Source: Site-B1 sp963827785
GTDB taxonomy: Bacteria > Bacteroidota > Bacteroidia > Flavobacteriales > Flavobacteriaceae
Reading direction: 5' to 3'
DNA length: 64,000 nt
Assembly: GCA_963827785.1 (NCBI GenBank)
Contig: CAWHCT010000011.1
Location: 217,198-281,197 of the forward strand
How positions within the stretch are numbered: position 1 is the stretch's first letter; each line of letters opens with the position of its first letter. Positions 18,559 to 27,988 of the stretch are shown here, one piece after another. Position numbers and translations under genes: made by a program. The notes beneath the pieces are model-generated. The model searched no databases and was not told where the DNA came from. It saw nothing but the letters and a program-made list of their open reading frames with translations.

Positions 18559-19753
18559 ATGTATATGAAAAGAGTAGTTGTTGGACTTTCCGGAGGTGTA
18601 GATTCAAGCGTTGCTGCATATCTTTTAAAGGAGCAAGGTTATGAAGTCATTGGCTTGTTTATGAAGAACTGGCATGATGATTCAGTAACAATTTCTGATG
18701 AATGTCCATGGTTAGAGGATAGTAATGACGCTATGTTGGTTGCAGATAAATTAGGAATTCCATTTCAAACTGTCGATTTAAGTAAAGAGTATAAGGAAAG
18801 GATTGTCGATTATATGTTCAGTGAATATGAAAAAGGCCGAACACCAAATCCGGATGTACTTTGTAATAGAGAAATAAAGTTTGATGTTTTTATGAAGATT
18901 GCATTGGAGTTGGGAGCAGATTATGTTGCTACTGGTCATTATTGCAGAAAAGGAATAATAAAAGATGGTGAAAAAGAAATCTATCAATTGCTTGCGGGAA
19001 AAGATGCTAATAAAGATCAATCTTATTTTTTATGTCAATTATCGCAAGAACAACTGGCAAAATCACTGTTTCCTATTGGCGAACTAACAAAACCCGAAGT
19101 TAGAAGAATTGCCAATGAATTGGATTTAATTACTGCAGATAAAAGAGATTCTCAAGGTCTTTGCTTTATTGGAAAAGTTAAATTACCTGATTTTTTACAA
19201 CAACAATTAAAACCAAAAGAAGGAGTTATTGTTGAAATACCTAAAGAAAAAGATATTCTATGCTGAGAAAAATTTCAATTTTGATTCCGAAATAGAGAAA
19301 TTGAAATATTTGTCCAGTAAATTGAAGTATACTTCCAATGACGGAAAAATTGTTGGTAAGCATCAAGGCGCTCACTATTTTACAAAAGGTCAAAGAAAAG
19401 GTTTGGCTGTTGGAGGTACTCCAGAGCCTTTATTTGTAATTGACACCGATGTTACAGAAAATATAATTTATACAGGACAAGGTAAACAGCATCCTGGATT
19501 ATTCAGAAAAGCATTATTTATTGACAATGCAGAACTGCATTGGATCCGAAAAGATCTGAAATTAAAAAATGATGAATCAATGGAAGTAATGGCCAGAATA
19601 CGTTACAGACAACCGCTTCAAAAAGCAAAGCTATATAAAACAGATTCAGGTGTGTATATTGAGTTTGAAAAGCCTCAGTCTGCTATTACCGAAGGACAAT
19701 TTGCGGCGTGGTATTTAGGAGAGGAGTTGGTTGGTTCCGGAGTAATTTCTTAA
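18559..19753 (+). CDS. mnmA: tRNA 2-thiouridine(34) synthase MnmA (frameshifted as assembled)
   Basis: MnmA thiolates U34 of the wobble position in tRNAs for Lys, Glu and Gln. The PP-loop GLSGGVDSS is at 9-17, catalytic cysteines are Cys102 (DVLCN) and Cys202 (DSQGLCFIG), and the C-terminal beta-barrel ends YLGEELVGSGVIS. The frame breaks at about 19248 within AAAGAAAAAG: after IPKEK the reading moves to IFYAEKNFNFDSEIEK. Removing one A from the A5 run restores a continuous 397-residue protein of normal length, so an indel error is more likely than inactivation. ATG 18565 is an alternative start. Confidence 0.93.
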
Positions 19754-19768
19754 ATTGCATTAAAAACT

Positions 19769-21391
19769 ATGAGCCCGATGAAAAGATACCTACTTTATTT
19801 TGTTCTGTTCTTTTATCATATTTTTACCTTTGCTCAACAAGATGCCTGGGTTTATCTTACTGATAAAGACAATGTTGAAGAATCAATTTCAAATCCAATT
19901 TCTATTTTAACTCAAAAAGCAATAGATCGAAAATCAGCGCATTCTATTGTAATTGATGAACGCGATGTCCCTGTCAATGAATCATATATTTCACAATTAA
20001 AGTTACAAACCGGAATAATGGTGATGGCCAAGTCAAAATGGTTTAACGCGGTTCATGTGAGAGGTTCAAAAACGGATTTAGACGCTCTTTCAAGTTTGCC
20101 TTTTATTAGTTATATAGATTTTGCAGATAAAAGTCTGAATAATGCCAGATCAAATGAACATCAAAACAAATTTGAACTGGAAAGTGTGAGCACTGACTTC
20201 AATTATGGCAATGCTTTGAATCAGATAGAAATGTTTAATGGCGACAAACTTCACCTTGCAGATTATACAGGTACAGGAATGACTGTTGCAGTGCTTGATG
20301 CAGGTTTTACTAATGTACATACTATGTCTGCTTTTCAGCGATTACGTGATGCTGGTAGCATTCTTGGAACTTACGATTTTGTGAATAGAGATAGTGATGT
20401 CTATACAAATACAACAAGTAGCCATGGCACCTTGGTGTTGAGCGATATGGCCGGTCATGCACAGGACCAATTTGTGGGAACAGCACCGGATGCAGCCTAT
20501 TACTTATTCATAACAGAAGATGCACCTTTTGAAAACCCAGTGGAAGAAAGTTATTGGGTTGAAGCTGCGGAAAGAGCTGATAGTTTGGGAGTGAATGTCA
20601 TAAATACATCACTGGGGTATACCACTTTTGATAATCCAAATTATAATTATTCCACTTCTGATATGGATGGAAATACAGCTTTCATAACCAGAGGAGCAAA
20701 TATTGCTTTTGAAAAAGGGATGCTTCTGATAAATTCTGCTGGAAATTCAGGAAATAGCAGTTGGGGTATCGTGGGTGCTCCTGCTGATGCTCCCGGAGTA
20801 TTAACTGTTGGCGCAGTTGACGCCAATGGGAACTATGCATCATTCAGTTCCAGAGGTGACAATTCACAACCAACCCAAAAGCCGGATGTTGTAGCACAAG
20901 GACAAGCCAGTTTTGTTATCACACAAAACAATACTATTATAACTTCCAATGGAACTTCTTTCAGTTCTCCAATATTGGCAGGAGGAGCGGTTTGCTTATG
21001 GCAGGCTTTACCAACTTTAACCAATGAACAGATTATGCAACTCATCAGAGGATCTGCATCACAACATAATAATCCCGATTATTATTTGGGTTACGGAATT
21101 CCTGATCTGGAAATGGCTTTAGCAAATGGGCTTTTATTAGTTGATCATGAAGATTCTGAATTGGATTTGAGAATTTATCCAAATCCGGTTTCTGATGAAA
21201 TTCAATTAATTGTTCCGGCAGATGAAAAGGTCTCTATATATATATTTGATGTTTTAGGTAAACTTGTTGTTGAAAGCTACTTCGACAATGTAAAGTCTAG
21301 CGTTGATATCTTCTCACTATCAAAAGGTATTTATATAGCAAAATTACAATCAGGTAACCTTTCAAATACTATTAAGCTCATAAAAGAGTAA
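19769..21391 (+). CDS. Subtilisin-like (S8) serine protease with T9SS sorting domain
   Basis: This 540-residue exported protease has a signal peptide to about residue 23 (FTFAQ), an inhibitor-like pro-region to about 150, and a peptidase S8 domain. The catalytic triad is visible as Asp177 (VLDAGF), His219 (SHGTLV) and Ser397 (GTSFSSP), with the oxyanion Asn326 in SAGNSG. The last 75 residues are a type A Por secretion tail (IYPNPVSDEIQL ... KLIKE), indicating type IX export to the cell surface or medium. The flavin oxidoreductase gene follows immediately. ATG 19778 is an alternative start. Confidence 0.93.
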   Translation: MSPMKRYLLYFVLFFYHIFTFAQQDAWVYLTDKDNVEESISNPISILTQKAIDRKSAHSIVIDERDVPVNESYISQLKLQTGIMVMAKSKWFNAVHVRGSKTDLDALSSLPFISYIDFADKSLNNARSNEHQNKFELESVSTDFNYGNALNQIEMFNGDKLHLADYTGTGMTVAVLDAGFTNVHTMSAFQRLRDAGSILGTYDFVNRDSDVYTNTTSSHGTLVLSDMAGHAQDQFVGTAPDAAYYLFITEDAPFENPVEESYWVEAAERADSLGVNVINTSLGYTTFDNPNYNYSTSDMDGNTAFITRGANIAFEKGMLLINSAGNSGNSSWGIVGAPADAPGVLTVGAVDANGNYASFSSRGDNSQPTQKPDVVAQGQASFVITQNNTIITSNGTSFSSPILAGGAVCLWQALPTLTNEQIMQLIRGSASQHNNPDYYLGYGIPDLEMALANGLLLVDHEDSELDLRIYPNPVSDEIQLIVPADEKVSIYIFDVLGKLVVESYFDNVKSSVDIFSLSKGIYIAKLQSGNLSNTIKLIKE

Positions 21392-22333
21392 ATGAACAAC
21401 AGAATAACACAAATATTCAATATCAAATATCCCATCATTCAGGCAGGAATGGTTTGGAACAGTGGTTGGAGATTGGCTTCGGCTGCAAGTAATTCCGGAA
21501 TTTTAGGTTTAATTGGAGCCGGATCAATGTATCCTGAAGTGCTGAGAGAACACATCCAAAAATGCAAAAAAGCGACTGATAAACCATTCGGTGTCAATGT
21601 ACCAATGCTCTATCCCAATATAGAGGAGATCATGAATATTATTGTAGATGAAGATGTGAAAATTGTGTTTACTTCAGCAGGAAACCCCAAGACATGGACC
21701 AATTGGCTAAAGGAAAAAGGAATTACTGTTGTGCATGTTGTCAGTAGTGTAAAGTTTGCATTGAAAGCACAGGAAGCCGGAGTGGATGCTGTCGTTGCAG
21801 AAGGTTTTGAAGCAGGAGGACATAACGGCAGAGAGGAAACTACAACGCTTACCTTAATCCCAATGGTCAAAGAACATTTGACCGTACCCATAATTGCAGC
21901 AGGAGGGATAGCAACAGGTCAAGCAATGTTGGCAGTCATGATTTTAGGAGCTGATGGAGTTCAAATTGGCAGCAGATTTGCAGCAAGTGAAGAATCCTCA
22001 GCACATCAAGCTTTTAAGCAGGCCATTATTGACGCAAAAGAAGGCGATACCCAACTAACTTTAAAGGAAATAGCACCTGTTAGATTAATTAAGAATAAAT
22101 TCTTTCTGGAAGTTCAGGAATTATATAAAAAGGGGCCAACTGTTGAAGAATTGCGGACTTTGCTGGGAAGAGCAAGAGCTAAAAGAGGAATGTTTGAGGG
22201 CGATCTGGAGGATGGTGAATTAGAAATAGGGCAGATATCAGGATTGATACACGATATAAAGCCAACAGCTCAAATTGTAAAAGATATCATTAGGGAATTT
22301 GAGGACTCAAAACAAAAACTAATTGATTTTTAA
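21392..22333 (+). CDS. Nitronate monooxygenase / FMN-dependent oxidoreductase
   Basis: This 313-residue protein folds as a TIM-barrel FMN enzyme of the 2-nitropropane dioxygenase/FabK family. Motifs are YPIIQAGMVW near 10-19, GFEAGGHNGRE near 139-149 (catalytic His region), PIIAAGGIATG near 165-175 and GADGVQIGSRFAASEES near 185-201 (FMN phosphate site). Members oxidise nitronates or act as enoyl-ACP reductase; the sequence does not decide between them. Its ATG follows the protease stop with no gap, so the two are probably translated from one mRNA. Confidence 0.88.
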   Translation: MNNRITQIFNIKYPIIQAGMVWNSGWRLASAASNSGILGLIGAGSMYPEVLREHIQKCKKATDKPFGVNVPMLYPNIEEIMNIIVDEDVKIVFTSAGNPKTWTNWLKEKGITVVHVVSSVKFALKAQEAGVDAVVAEGFEAGGHNGREETTTLTLIPMVKEHLTVPIIAAGGIATGQAMLAVMILGADGVQIGSRFAASEESSAHQAFKQAIIDAKEGDTQLTLKEIAPVRLIKNKFFLEVQELYKKGPTVEELRTLLGRARAKRGMFEGDLEDGELEIGQISGLIHDIKPTAQIVKDIIREFEDSKQKLIDF

Positions 22334-22334
22334 A

Positions 22335-22368
22335 CAAAAAAAAGAGGAAAGTAAATTCCTCCTTTTTG
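22335..22368 (+). terminator. Terminator after the nitronate monooxygenase gene
   Basis: A run of A, then AGAGGAA, a short loop and TTCCTCCTTTTT, forms a hairpin with a T tract immediately after the stop codon. Confidence 0.75.
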
Positions 22369-22618
22369 TTTGAACCTTTTAGCGTTTAAAGATTATAATT
22401 CCCTCAAAATATAATAATAGCCAAAAAGCTTCATAAATTAAGTACTTACATAAAGAATAATGTAAGAATTAATGCGGTACTAAAGTACTACTTTAACACA
22501 ATACAAATTAAAAAGCGAATTATTCTTTATTAACATTTTATCAACCAATTGATTAACAGAAAATAAATATCTTTTTTTTACCAAGATTAGCTTATACTAT
22601 TCCTTGATTTCAAAACCC
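22369..22618. other. Intergenic region between convergent genes
   Basis: This roughly 250-base A+T-rich stretch contains no plausible gene. CTTACAT (22445-22451) and ATGTAAG (22460-22466) form a small inverted repeat, and GTACT appears several times between 22442 and 22490. Nothing here could be identified as a known RNA or regulatory element. Confidence 0.5.
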
Positions 22619-23458
22619 TTAGGACGCATTTCTTTTATAAATAATATTAAGAACAAGGCCTAGGATAATCATTATTATTCCCAGTATACTCCACATGTCA
22701 TAGACTTCTTGCAGTAAAATTACACCAACAATAACTGAGAAAATAACCTCAATATATTTTAAAGGTGCAATAATATTTACTGAGGCTATTTGAAATGCTT
22801 TGGTCATATATAATTGTCCGTAAAAACCAAAAACACCCATACTTAACAGAAGTATCCAGTCTTCTTTTTGGGGAGTTTTCCAGTTAAAAATGGAAAGTAG
22901 GCCACCGATAATTGTGGAAAATATCATAAAATAATTGACTACTGTTAAAGGATGTTCGGTTGTTCCTATTTTATTCAATAATATATAAACCAATCCACCA
23001 AAAAAAGCAGAACCAATTATTAATGAAAGACCTACAGAGTTTATTTCAATATCAGAAAATTTTAAAAGTACTACACCTCCAAATGCGATAGTAAAGAATA
23101 TCCATTGAATAGGAATAATTTTCTCTTTCAACAAATAAATAGCTAAAATGGCTCCAAATATGGGTGATAAATATCGTAAGGTCACCGCTGTCCCTACAGG
23201 CAAGTATTTCATCGACATAAAAAATAAGGACATGGACATCAATCCTACAAAACTTCGCAGTATCAATAATTTATTGTTATTTCCTATTAAAGGTAATTTG
23301 TGATAAATGATGAATCCTGTTGTAAAAAACAAGGAACCAAGTGACCTAAAAAAAACAAGCTGATAGGTATCATAATGCACCAGTTTTTTAACAGTCACAT
23401 TCAATAATGTAAAAGCAAATGTGCTAAGTAACATATAGAGAATGGCCTTTTTGATCAT
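22619..23458 (-). CDS. EamA/DMT-superfamily transporter
   Basis: This inner-membrane protein of about 279 residues has ten predicted hydrophobic helices arranged as two EamA repeats (first half to about 140, second half from about 150), typical of drug/metabolite exporters. Conserved signs include SLFFTTGFI, LKYLPVGTAVTLRYLSPIF and the second-half PLKYIEVIFSVIVG. The substrate is unknown. ATG 23458 is chosen over a TTG at 23509, because the extra 17 residues are hydrophilic and the TM1 segment starts directly after MIKKAI. Confidence 0.88.
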   Translation of the reverse strand: MIKKAILYMLLSTFAFTLLNVTVKKLVHYDTYQLVFFRSLGSLFFTTGFIIYHKLPLIGNNNKLLILRSFVGLMSMSLFFMSMKYLPVGTAVTLRYLSPIFGAILAIYLLKEKIIPIQWIFFTIAFGGVVLLKFSDIEINSVGLSLIIGSAFFGGLVYILLNKIGTTEHPLTVVNYFMIFSTIIGGLLSIFNWKTPQKEDWILLLSMGVFGFYGQLYMTKAFQIASVNIIAPLKYIEVIFSVIVGVILLQEVYDMWSILGIIMIILGLVLNIIYKRNAS

Positions 23459-23605
23459 AGATGATTCATCACTTTTAATCCGATGAAAATAAACAAAATT
23501 ATCAACCAATAGTTACATAAATATGAAATAATAAAAATAGTTGGCCTAATAATTTTCAGTAATTAATATTTCGAAAAACTAAAACCTAAACCTTACTTTA
23601 GCAAA

Positions 23606-24991
23606 ATGGTTTTAAGTGATTACACCCGGGAATTTAGCTATAATTGGAAGCTTGCAGCGCCTGTAATGTTGGGTATGCTTGGGCATACATTTGTTGGGTT
23701 TATTGATAATGTCATGGTAGGGCAGTTGGGTACAGCAGAACTTGCAGCTGTTTCTTTGGGCAATAGTTTTATGTATATAGCTATGTCAATAGGAATAGGG
23801 TTTTCAACAGCCATTACACCATTGATTGCAGAAGCAGATGGTGAAGGTGATTTTGACAAAGGGAAATCATCATTCAAACATGGATTATTTTTGTGTACAC
23901 TAATGGGAATTGCGGTTTTTTTAATGGTCATAGCGTGTATTCCTTTGATGCACAATATGAATCAACCTACAGAAGTAGTAGAGTTGGCAGTTCCTTATCT
24001 CAAATATGTAGCCGCATCTTTAATTCCTCTTGTTATTTTTCAGGGTTTTAAGCAGTTTAGTGATGGCATGTCTATGACTAAATACCCTATGTATGCAACG
24101 TTGATAGCAAATATTATGAATGTCATTCTTAATTATCTTCTGATTTTTGGTAAACTGGGATTTCCGCAGTTAGGAATAGTTGGAGCGGCTTATGGCACAT
24201 TAATTTCCAGAATAATCATGGTCTTATTCTTATGGTTTATCCTTAATAAGAATGAGAAGTCAAAGCATTACCTTCATGATTTAAAGATCTTTGTATTGGA
24301 TAAATTAATGCTTAGAAAACTGATAGATCTGGGCGCTCCCAGTGCTATGCAAATGTTTTTTGAAGTGGCTATTTTTACTGCTGCCATTTGGTTAAGCGGA
24401 CTTCTTGGCAAGAATCCTCAGGCAGCAAATCAAATTGCAATCAATCTGGCATCCATGACATTTATGGTAGCAATAGGTTTAAGTGTGACCTCAATGATAA
24501 GAGTAGGAAATCAAAAAGGGCTAAAAAACTATATAGAATTGCGTAGAATTGCGTTCTCGATATTTCTGTTGGCAGCCATTTTTGCAAGTTTCTTTTGTAT
24601 CATGTTTTTTATATTGCATAATTATTTACCTAAATTATATCTAGATTTAGATGATCTGACTAATTTAATTGATAATACAGAAGTTGTTGGTATAGCATCT
24701 AAACTATTGATCTTGGCGGCAATTTTTCAATTAAGCGATAGTATGCAGGTGGTTATTTTAGGTGCTTTGAGAGGATTACAAGATGTTAAAATCCCAACAA
24801 TAATTACCTTTATTGCTTATTGGGTCATAGGGTTTCCTATCAGTTATTTTTTAGGTAAAGAGCATGTCTATGGGAGTTTGGGTATATGGCTTGGTTTACT
24901 GGCTGGATTGACATCTGCGGCAATAATGTTGTATATTAGATTTAATTATTTAACAAAAAAATTAATACGAATAGAGCATGGACCTTCCTAA
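23606..24991 (+). CDS. MATE family efflux transporter
   Basis: This 461-residue integral membrane protein has twelve hydrophobic helices. The MATE family pattern is clear in the first repeat (APVMLGMLGHTFVGFIDNVMVGQLGTAELAAVSLGN; Asp and Asn of helix 1 in FIDNVMVG) and again in the second (LGAPSAMQMFFEVAIF). It exports cationic drugs or metabolites by Na+ or H+ antiport. A TACTTTAG box four bases before the ATG may be its -7 element. It overlaps the following small gene by 14 bases, suggesting coupling. Confidence 0.94.
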   Translation: MVLSDYTREFSYNWKLAAPVMLGMLGHTFVGFIDNVMVGQLGTAELAAVSLGNSFMYIAMSIGIGFSTAITPLIAEADGEGDFDKGKSSFKHGLFLCTLMGIAVFLMVIACIPLMHNMNQPTEVVELAVPYLKYVAASLIPLVIFQGFKQFSDGMSMTKYPMYATLIANIMNVILNYLLIFGKLGFPQLGIVGAAYGTLISRIIMVLFLWFILNKNEKSKHYLHDLKIFVLDKLMLRKLIDLGAPSAMQMFFEVAIFTAAIWLSGLLGKNPQAANQIAINLASMTFMVAIGLSVTSMIRVGNQKGLKNYIELRRIAFSIFLLAAIFASFFCIMFFILHNYLPKLYLDLDDLTNLIDNTEVVGIASKLLILAAIFQLSDSMQVVILGALRGLQDVKIPTIITFIAYWVIGFPISYFLGKEHVYGSLGIWLGLLAGLTSAAIMLYIRFNYLTKKLIRIEHGPS

Positions 24992-25205
24992 ATTCATACT
25001 TGGAGATAATACAGATTATCAAAATGCCATTTTTATTGTGCATACAGAATACCCTAGGTTTATAATTAATTTGGAAAATGATGAGGTGGAATGGCTGGAG
25101 GATTTTGACAATACAGATCAGAAGGAACTGGAATTGGAAACTGAAAATTTAATTAAACTAGCCTCCGAATTCTATGACAGAGAAATATCTCGCTACGACG
25201 AATGA
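24978..25205 (+). CDS. Conserved small acidic protein of unknown function
   Basis: This 75-residue acidic protein (DLPKFILGDNTDYQNAIFI ... PRFIINLENDEVEWLED ... EKEL-like tail) overlaps the end of the MATE gene and lies three bases before PAP2. The clear codon use, the acidic profile and the tight spacing argue that it is real; similar small proteins occur beside MATE genes in other flavobacteria as far as I recall. No domain with known function can be assigned. Confidence 0.75.
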   Translation: MDLPKFILGDNTDYQNAIFIVHTEYPRFIINLENDEVEWLEDFDNTDQKELELETENLIKLASEFYDREISRYDE

Positions 25206-25208
25206 TTT

Positions 25209-25781
25209 ATGGTAGATCAAATAATTCAATACGATAAAGAGCTTTTTTTATTTTTAAATAGTCTGGGAACACCAACATGGGATGGCTTTTGGATTGCTTA
25301 TACCACAAAATTCAACTGGATTCCTTTTTATGCACTTTTATTATTTTTAATCTTTAAAAACTTAAACAGAAAAACTTTTTTCGTGTCCTTATTTGTAATT
25401 ACTTTAATGATAGTTTTTACAGATCAAATTACTAATTTATTCAAAGATGGGTTTCAAAGATTAAGACCTTGCTACGATGATGACACTAAAAATTTATTGC
25501 GACTGGTTAAATCGAGTTGTGGAGGAAAGTTTGGCTATTTTTCCGGTCATGCTTCTAATTCAATGGCTGTTGCTGTTTTTGTCGGATTACTTTTAAGAAA
25601 TAAGTATAAATATTTAGCTTTCCTACTTCTCTTTTGGGCAGCTCTTATGGCTTACAGCAGAATTTACATAGGTGTTCATTTTCCACTTGATGCAATTAGC
25701 GGAATGATATTTGGAGCTTTTTCCGGATGGCTTTTTTATAAAATTCTAATGTATATTCAAACCAAATTCACTTCTTCGTGA
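25209..25781 (+). CDS. PAP2-family membrane phosphatase
   Basis: This 190-residue membrane phosphatase has five to six hydrophobic helices. The three catalytic motifs are visible: KDGFQRLRP (K-x6-RP), FSGHASNS (the SGH motif) and SRIYIGVHFPLD (SR-x5-H-x3-D). Such enzymes dephosphorylate undecaprenyl pyrophosphate, phosphatidic acid or lipid A phosphates. Its position opposite a lipid-linked sugar operon makes undecaprenyl pyrophosphate or lipid A plausible, but that is inference. The 3' end overlaps the convergent GT39 gene by 14 bases. Confidence 0.92.
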   Translation: MVDQIIQYDKELFLFLNSLGTPTWDGFWIAYTTKFNWIPFYALLLFLIFKNLNRKTFFVSLFVITLMIVFTDQITNLFKDGFQRLRPCYDDDTKNLLRLVKSSCGGKFGYFSGHASNSMAVAVFVGLLLRNKYKYLAFLLLFWAALMAYSRIYIGVHFPLDAISGMIFGAFSGWLFYKILMYIQTKFTSS

Positions 25782-27375
25782 GTATGTAGTAATCGGTTTT
25801 TAATCGATCTTTATATTTCTTTGAGTTTTCAGGCATCGGATTTAGATCAAAGGTTAATTTGTAATCTATCTTATAATCCTGAAAATTTGCTTCAATTTCT
25901 CGCAGAGAATTGAATTTAGTTAATAATCCAAATTCTTTTGTTTTTGATGAAACTTTACTGAATGGAGCAATTTTATCACCATATTCCCAGATCAATTCAG
26001 GTGATACAGCTCCAAAACTATATATAAGAATTTCTTTTGATGAAGAATTTAATTCAGAAATTGATAAATAGTTCTCATTTTTTATAAATGCCTTAGATAA
26101 TGGCAGAACTGTTACCAGAATTAAACAAAAGAATAATACAGATAGATAAAACACCTTTTTTAATTCTTTTTGTTTCAGGTAAATCAGAATTAATAAACTT
26201 GTAATAAATAGAGATAAAGATGCAAAAATATAGTTAAACCAAAATCCAGACAGATCATCTTTAAAAATACCATAGCTAATAAGAGGAAACAAGATTCCTA
26301 TTGTTGCAATTAGACCGAAATTAAAATAAACTGGAATGGTTTCTTTGTAATCCTTTAAGTCTTTAAATTTTCTGACGATGTATTCAATATAAAAACCTGT
26401 ATTTATTGCCAGTGGTAAAAGGAGTGGCATTAAATAGCGGGATTTTTTTTCAGGAATAATTGAAAGTAGAACGAGTGAAATAAAAACCCAGATTATACTA
26501 AACTGATAAGCTTTTAGGTTACTAACTTTGTTATTTAAATAAGGATAGATTAATCCCATAAATGCAGGGATAGTCCACAAACCGCTTTGTGTGAAAAAGC
26601 TCCAATAATAGTAGAAAGGTCTTACATTATAACTTGCCCAATTAGAAGTTTCCTTTTCAGTTATAATTAAAAACGATTCCGGATCTGTCAATCTTACATA
26701 TAAAAACCACCAGCCACCAATGATCAAGGCTAAAGCAATAACAATAATTAAGTCTAGCAGTTTTTTCTTGTTGAATTTATAGATCAATCCGTAGGAAATC
26801 AAAAATGGTAAAAGAAGTGCATAGAATGAGACAGGACCTTTACTTAAAAACGAAAATCCCATAAAAATACTCGCTAAAACGAACAGAAAATGTCTAGAAT
26901 CTTTTTCAAAAACTAACCACAAAAAATATATAGCCAAAAGCATAAAACTGTGATTATATATATCCCATGGGGCTTCAATGGTTATCCCTATTACATAAAA
27001 GGAAGTAATGGTTATTAGGGCATTAAAGAAGGAATGCAGTTTGTTATTTAAAAGATTTATGGATAGAAAATAAGCAGTAATTCCTGTAAGCAGTATCATT
27101 AATGCAGAAGGGAGTCTAAGAAAAAACAAACTTTTAAATCCTGAAAAATATCCGAAAACAGCCGTTATCCAGGTTGGTAGAGGAGGTTTTTGGTAACGCG
27201 GTTCTCCATTTAAGGTGGTAAGTATCCAATTTCCGTCGTTTACCATTTCTCTTGCTGAAATAAAATTACGAGCCTCCATAATTGTGACATCCATTATATG
27301 AAGGTTAGGAAGCATCATAATAAGCACCAAGATGCTTAATGTGAGTAAAGGATATTTTTCAATTGCCTTAACCAT
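25768..27375 (-). CDS. GT39-family glycosyltransferase (ArnT-like)
   Basis: This 535-residue integral membrane glycosyltransferase has about 11-13 hydrophobic helices. After TM1, the first periplasmic loop has the acidic motif and EARNFISAREMVNDGNWILTTLNGEP-type signature (Asp-Val-Thr followed by EAR near residue 34) and KPPLPTW. The family transfers sugars from polyprenyl phosphate donors (ArnT moves Ara4N to lipid A). It is last in the operon GT2, LAB_N, GT39, overlapping LAB_N by 8 bases. The substrate is unknown. Confidence 0.88.
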   Translation of the reverse strand: MVKAIEKYPLLTLSILVLIMMLPNLHIMDVTIMEARNFISAREMVNDGNWILTTLNGEPRYQKPPLPTWITAVFGYFSGFKSLFFLRLPSALMILLTGITAYFLSINLLNNKLHSFFNALITITSFYVIGITIEAPWDIYNHSFMLLAIYFLWLVFEKDSRHFLFVLASIFMGFSFLSKGPVSFYALLLPFLISYGLIYKFNKKKLLDLIIVIALALIIGGWWFLYVRLTDPESFLIITEKETSNWASYNVRPFYYYWSFFTQSGLWTIPAFMGLIYPYLNNKVSNLKAYQFSIIWVFISLVLLSIIPEKKSRYLMPLLLPLAINTGFYIEYIVRKFKDLKDYKETIPVYFNFGLIATIGILFPLISYGIFKDDLSGFWFNYIFASLSLFITSLLILIYLKQKELKKVFYLSVLFFCLILVTVLPLSKAFIKNENYLSISELNSSSKEILIYSFGAVSPELIWEYGDKIAPFSKVSSKTKEFGLLTKFNSLREIEANFQDYKIDYKLTFDLNPMPENSKKYKDRLKTDYYILTKK

Positions 27376-27988
27376 GTTTCTTAAGTATCATCAAATTTCT
27401 AACATAAATTGTGGCACCTAACATGTGACCTAAAAATAGAACAGGATCCCTTCTAATTATGGCATAAGTCAAGATCAATAAAGATCCAATTAAACTTAAC
27501 ATCCAAAATCCCAAAGGTAAACTGGATTCCTTCTTTTTTTCAGAATATAGCCACTGATAAACAAATCGCATGGTGAAAACTACTTGAGATACTATTCCCA
27601 GAATTAATAACCACAAAGGTATGGCTTCATTTCGGAATAAATTATCCACGTCAATTACGTTATTATTAAAATAATAGAATCCAATTAAAACCGGGAAGGT
27701 GAATAAAAATATGCGCACAATTTTGGGAATTCTCTTCCACTGGTTTTGTAATTGCAGATTCCTTATGTATATAAAATACGTAAGAATCTGACCCAGCATG
27801 ATCGCAAAATCGTCTCTTAAATAACCATATACAAATAACAAAAATGAGGCAACTAAACTTAAAGACCAAAAAAGCACCGGAGTGGTTACCTTCTTTTGTT
27901 TTTCAGAGGTTATCCATTGAATTATCAATCGAGAAGAGAACAGGATTTGAGCTAAAAAGCCAACACTATATATTATCCAATTGCTCAT
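27368..27988 (-). CDS. Protein with two lipid-A-disaccharide synthase N-terminal (LAB_N) domains
   Basis: This 206-residue membrane protein consists of two copies of the LAB_N three-helix unit. Repeat 1 (about 7-85) has GFLAQILFSSRLIIQW and GYLRDDFAIMLGQ; repeat 2 (about 125-203) has GIVSQVVFTMRFVYQW and IIRRDPVLFLGHMLG. LAB_N proteins accompany ArnC/ArnT-like lipid modification genes but have no defined reaction. It sits between a GT2 (1-base overlap) and a GT39 (8-base overlap), implying a joint role in making or flipping a lipid-linked sugar. Confidence 0.87.
   Translation of the reverse strand: MSNWIIYSVGFLAQILFSSRLIIQWITSEKQKKVTTPVLFWSLSLVASFLLFVYGYLRDDFAIMLGQILTYFIYIRNLQLQNQWKRIPKIVRIFLFTFPVLIGFYYFNNNVIDVDNLFRNEAIPLWLLILGIVSQVVFTMRFVYQWLYSEKKKESSLPLGFWMLSLIGSLLILTYAIIRRDPVLFLGHMLGATIYVRNLMILKKHG

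Noticed and set aside
22369..22618. Small inverted repeats as a possible non-coding RNA
   Set aside because: Stems are short, A+T-rich and without promoter or terminator; no support beyond chance.
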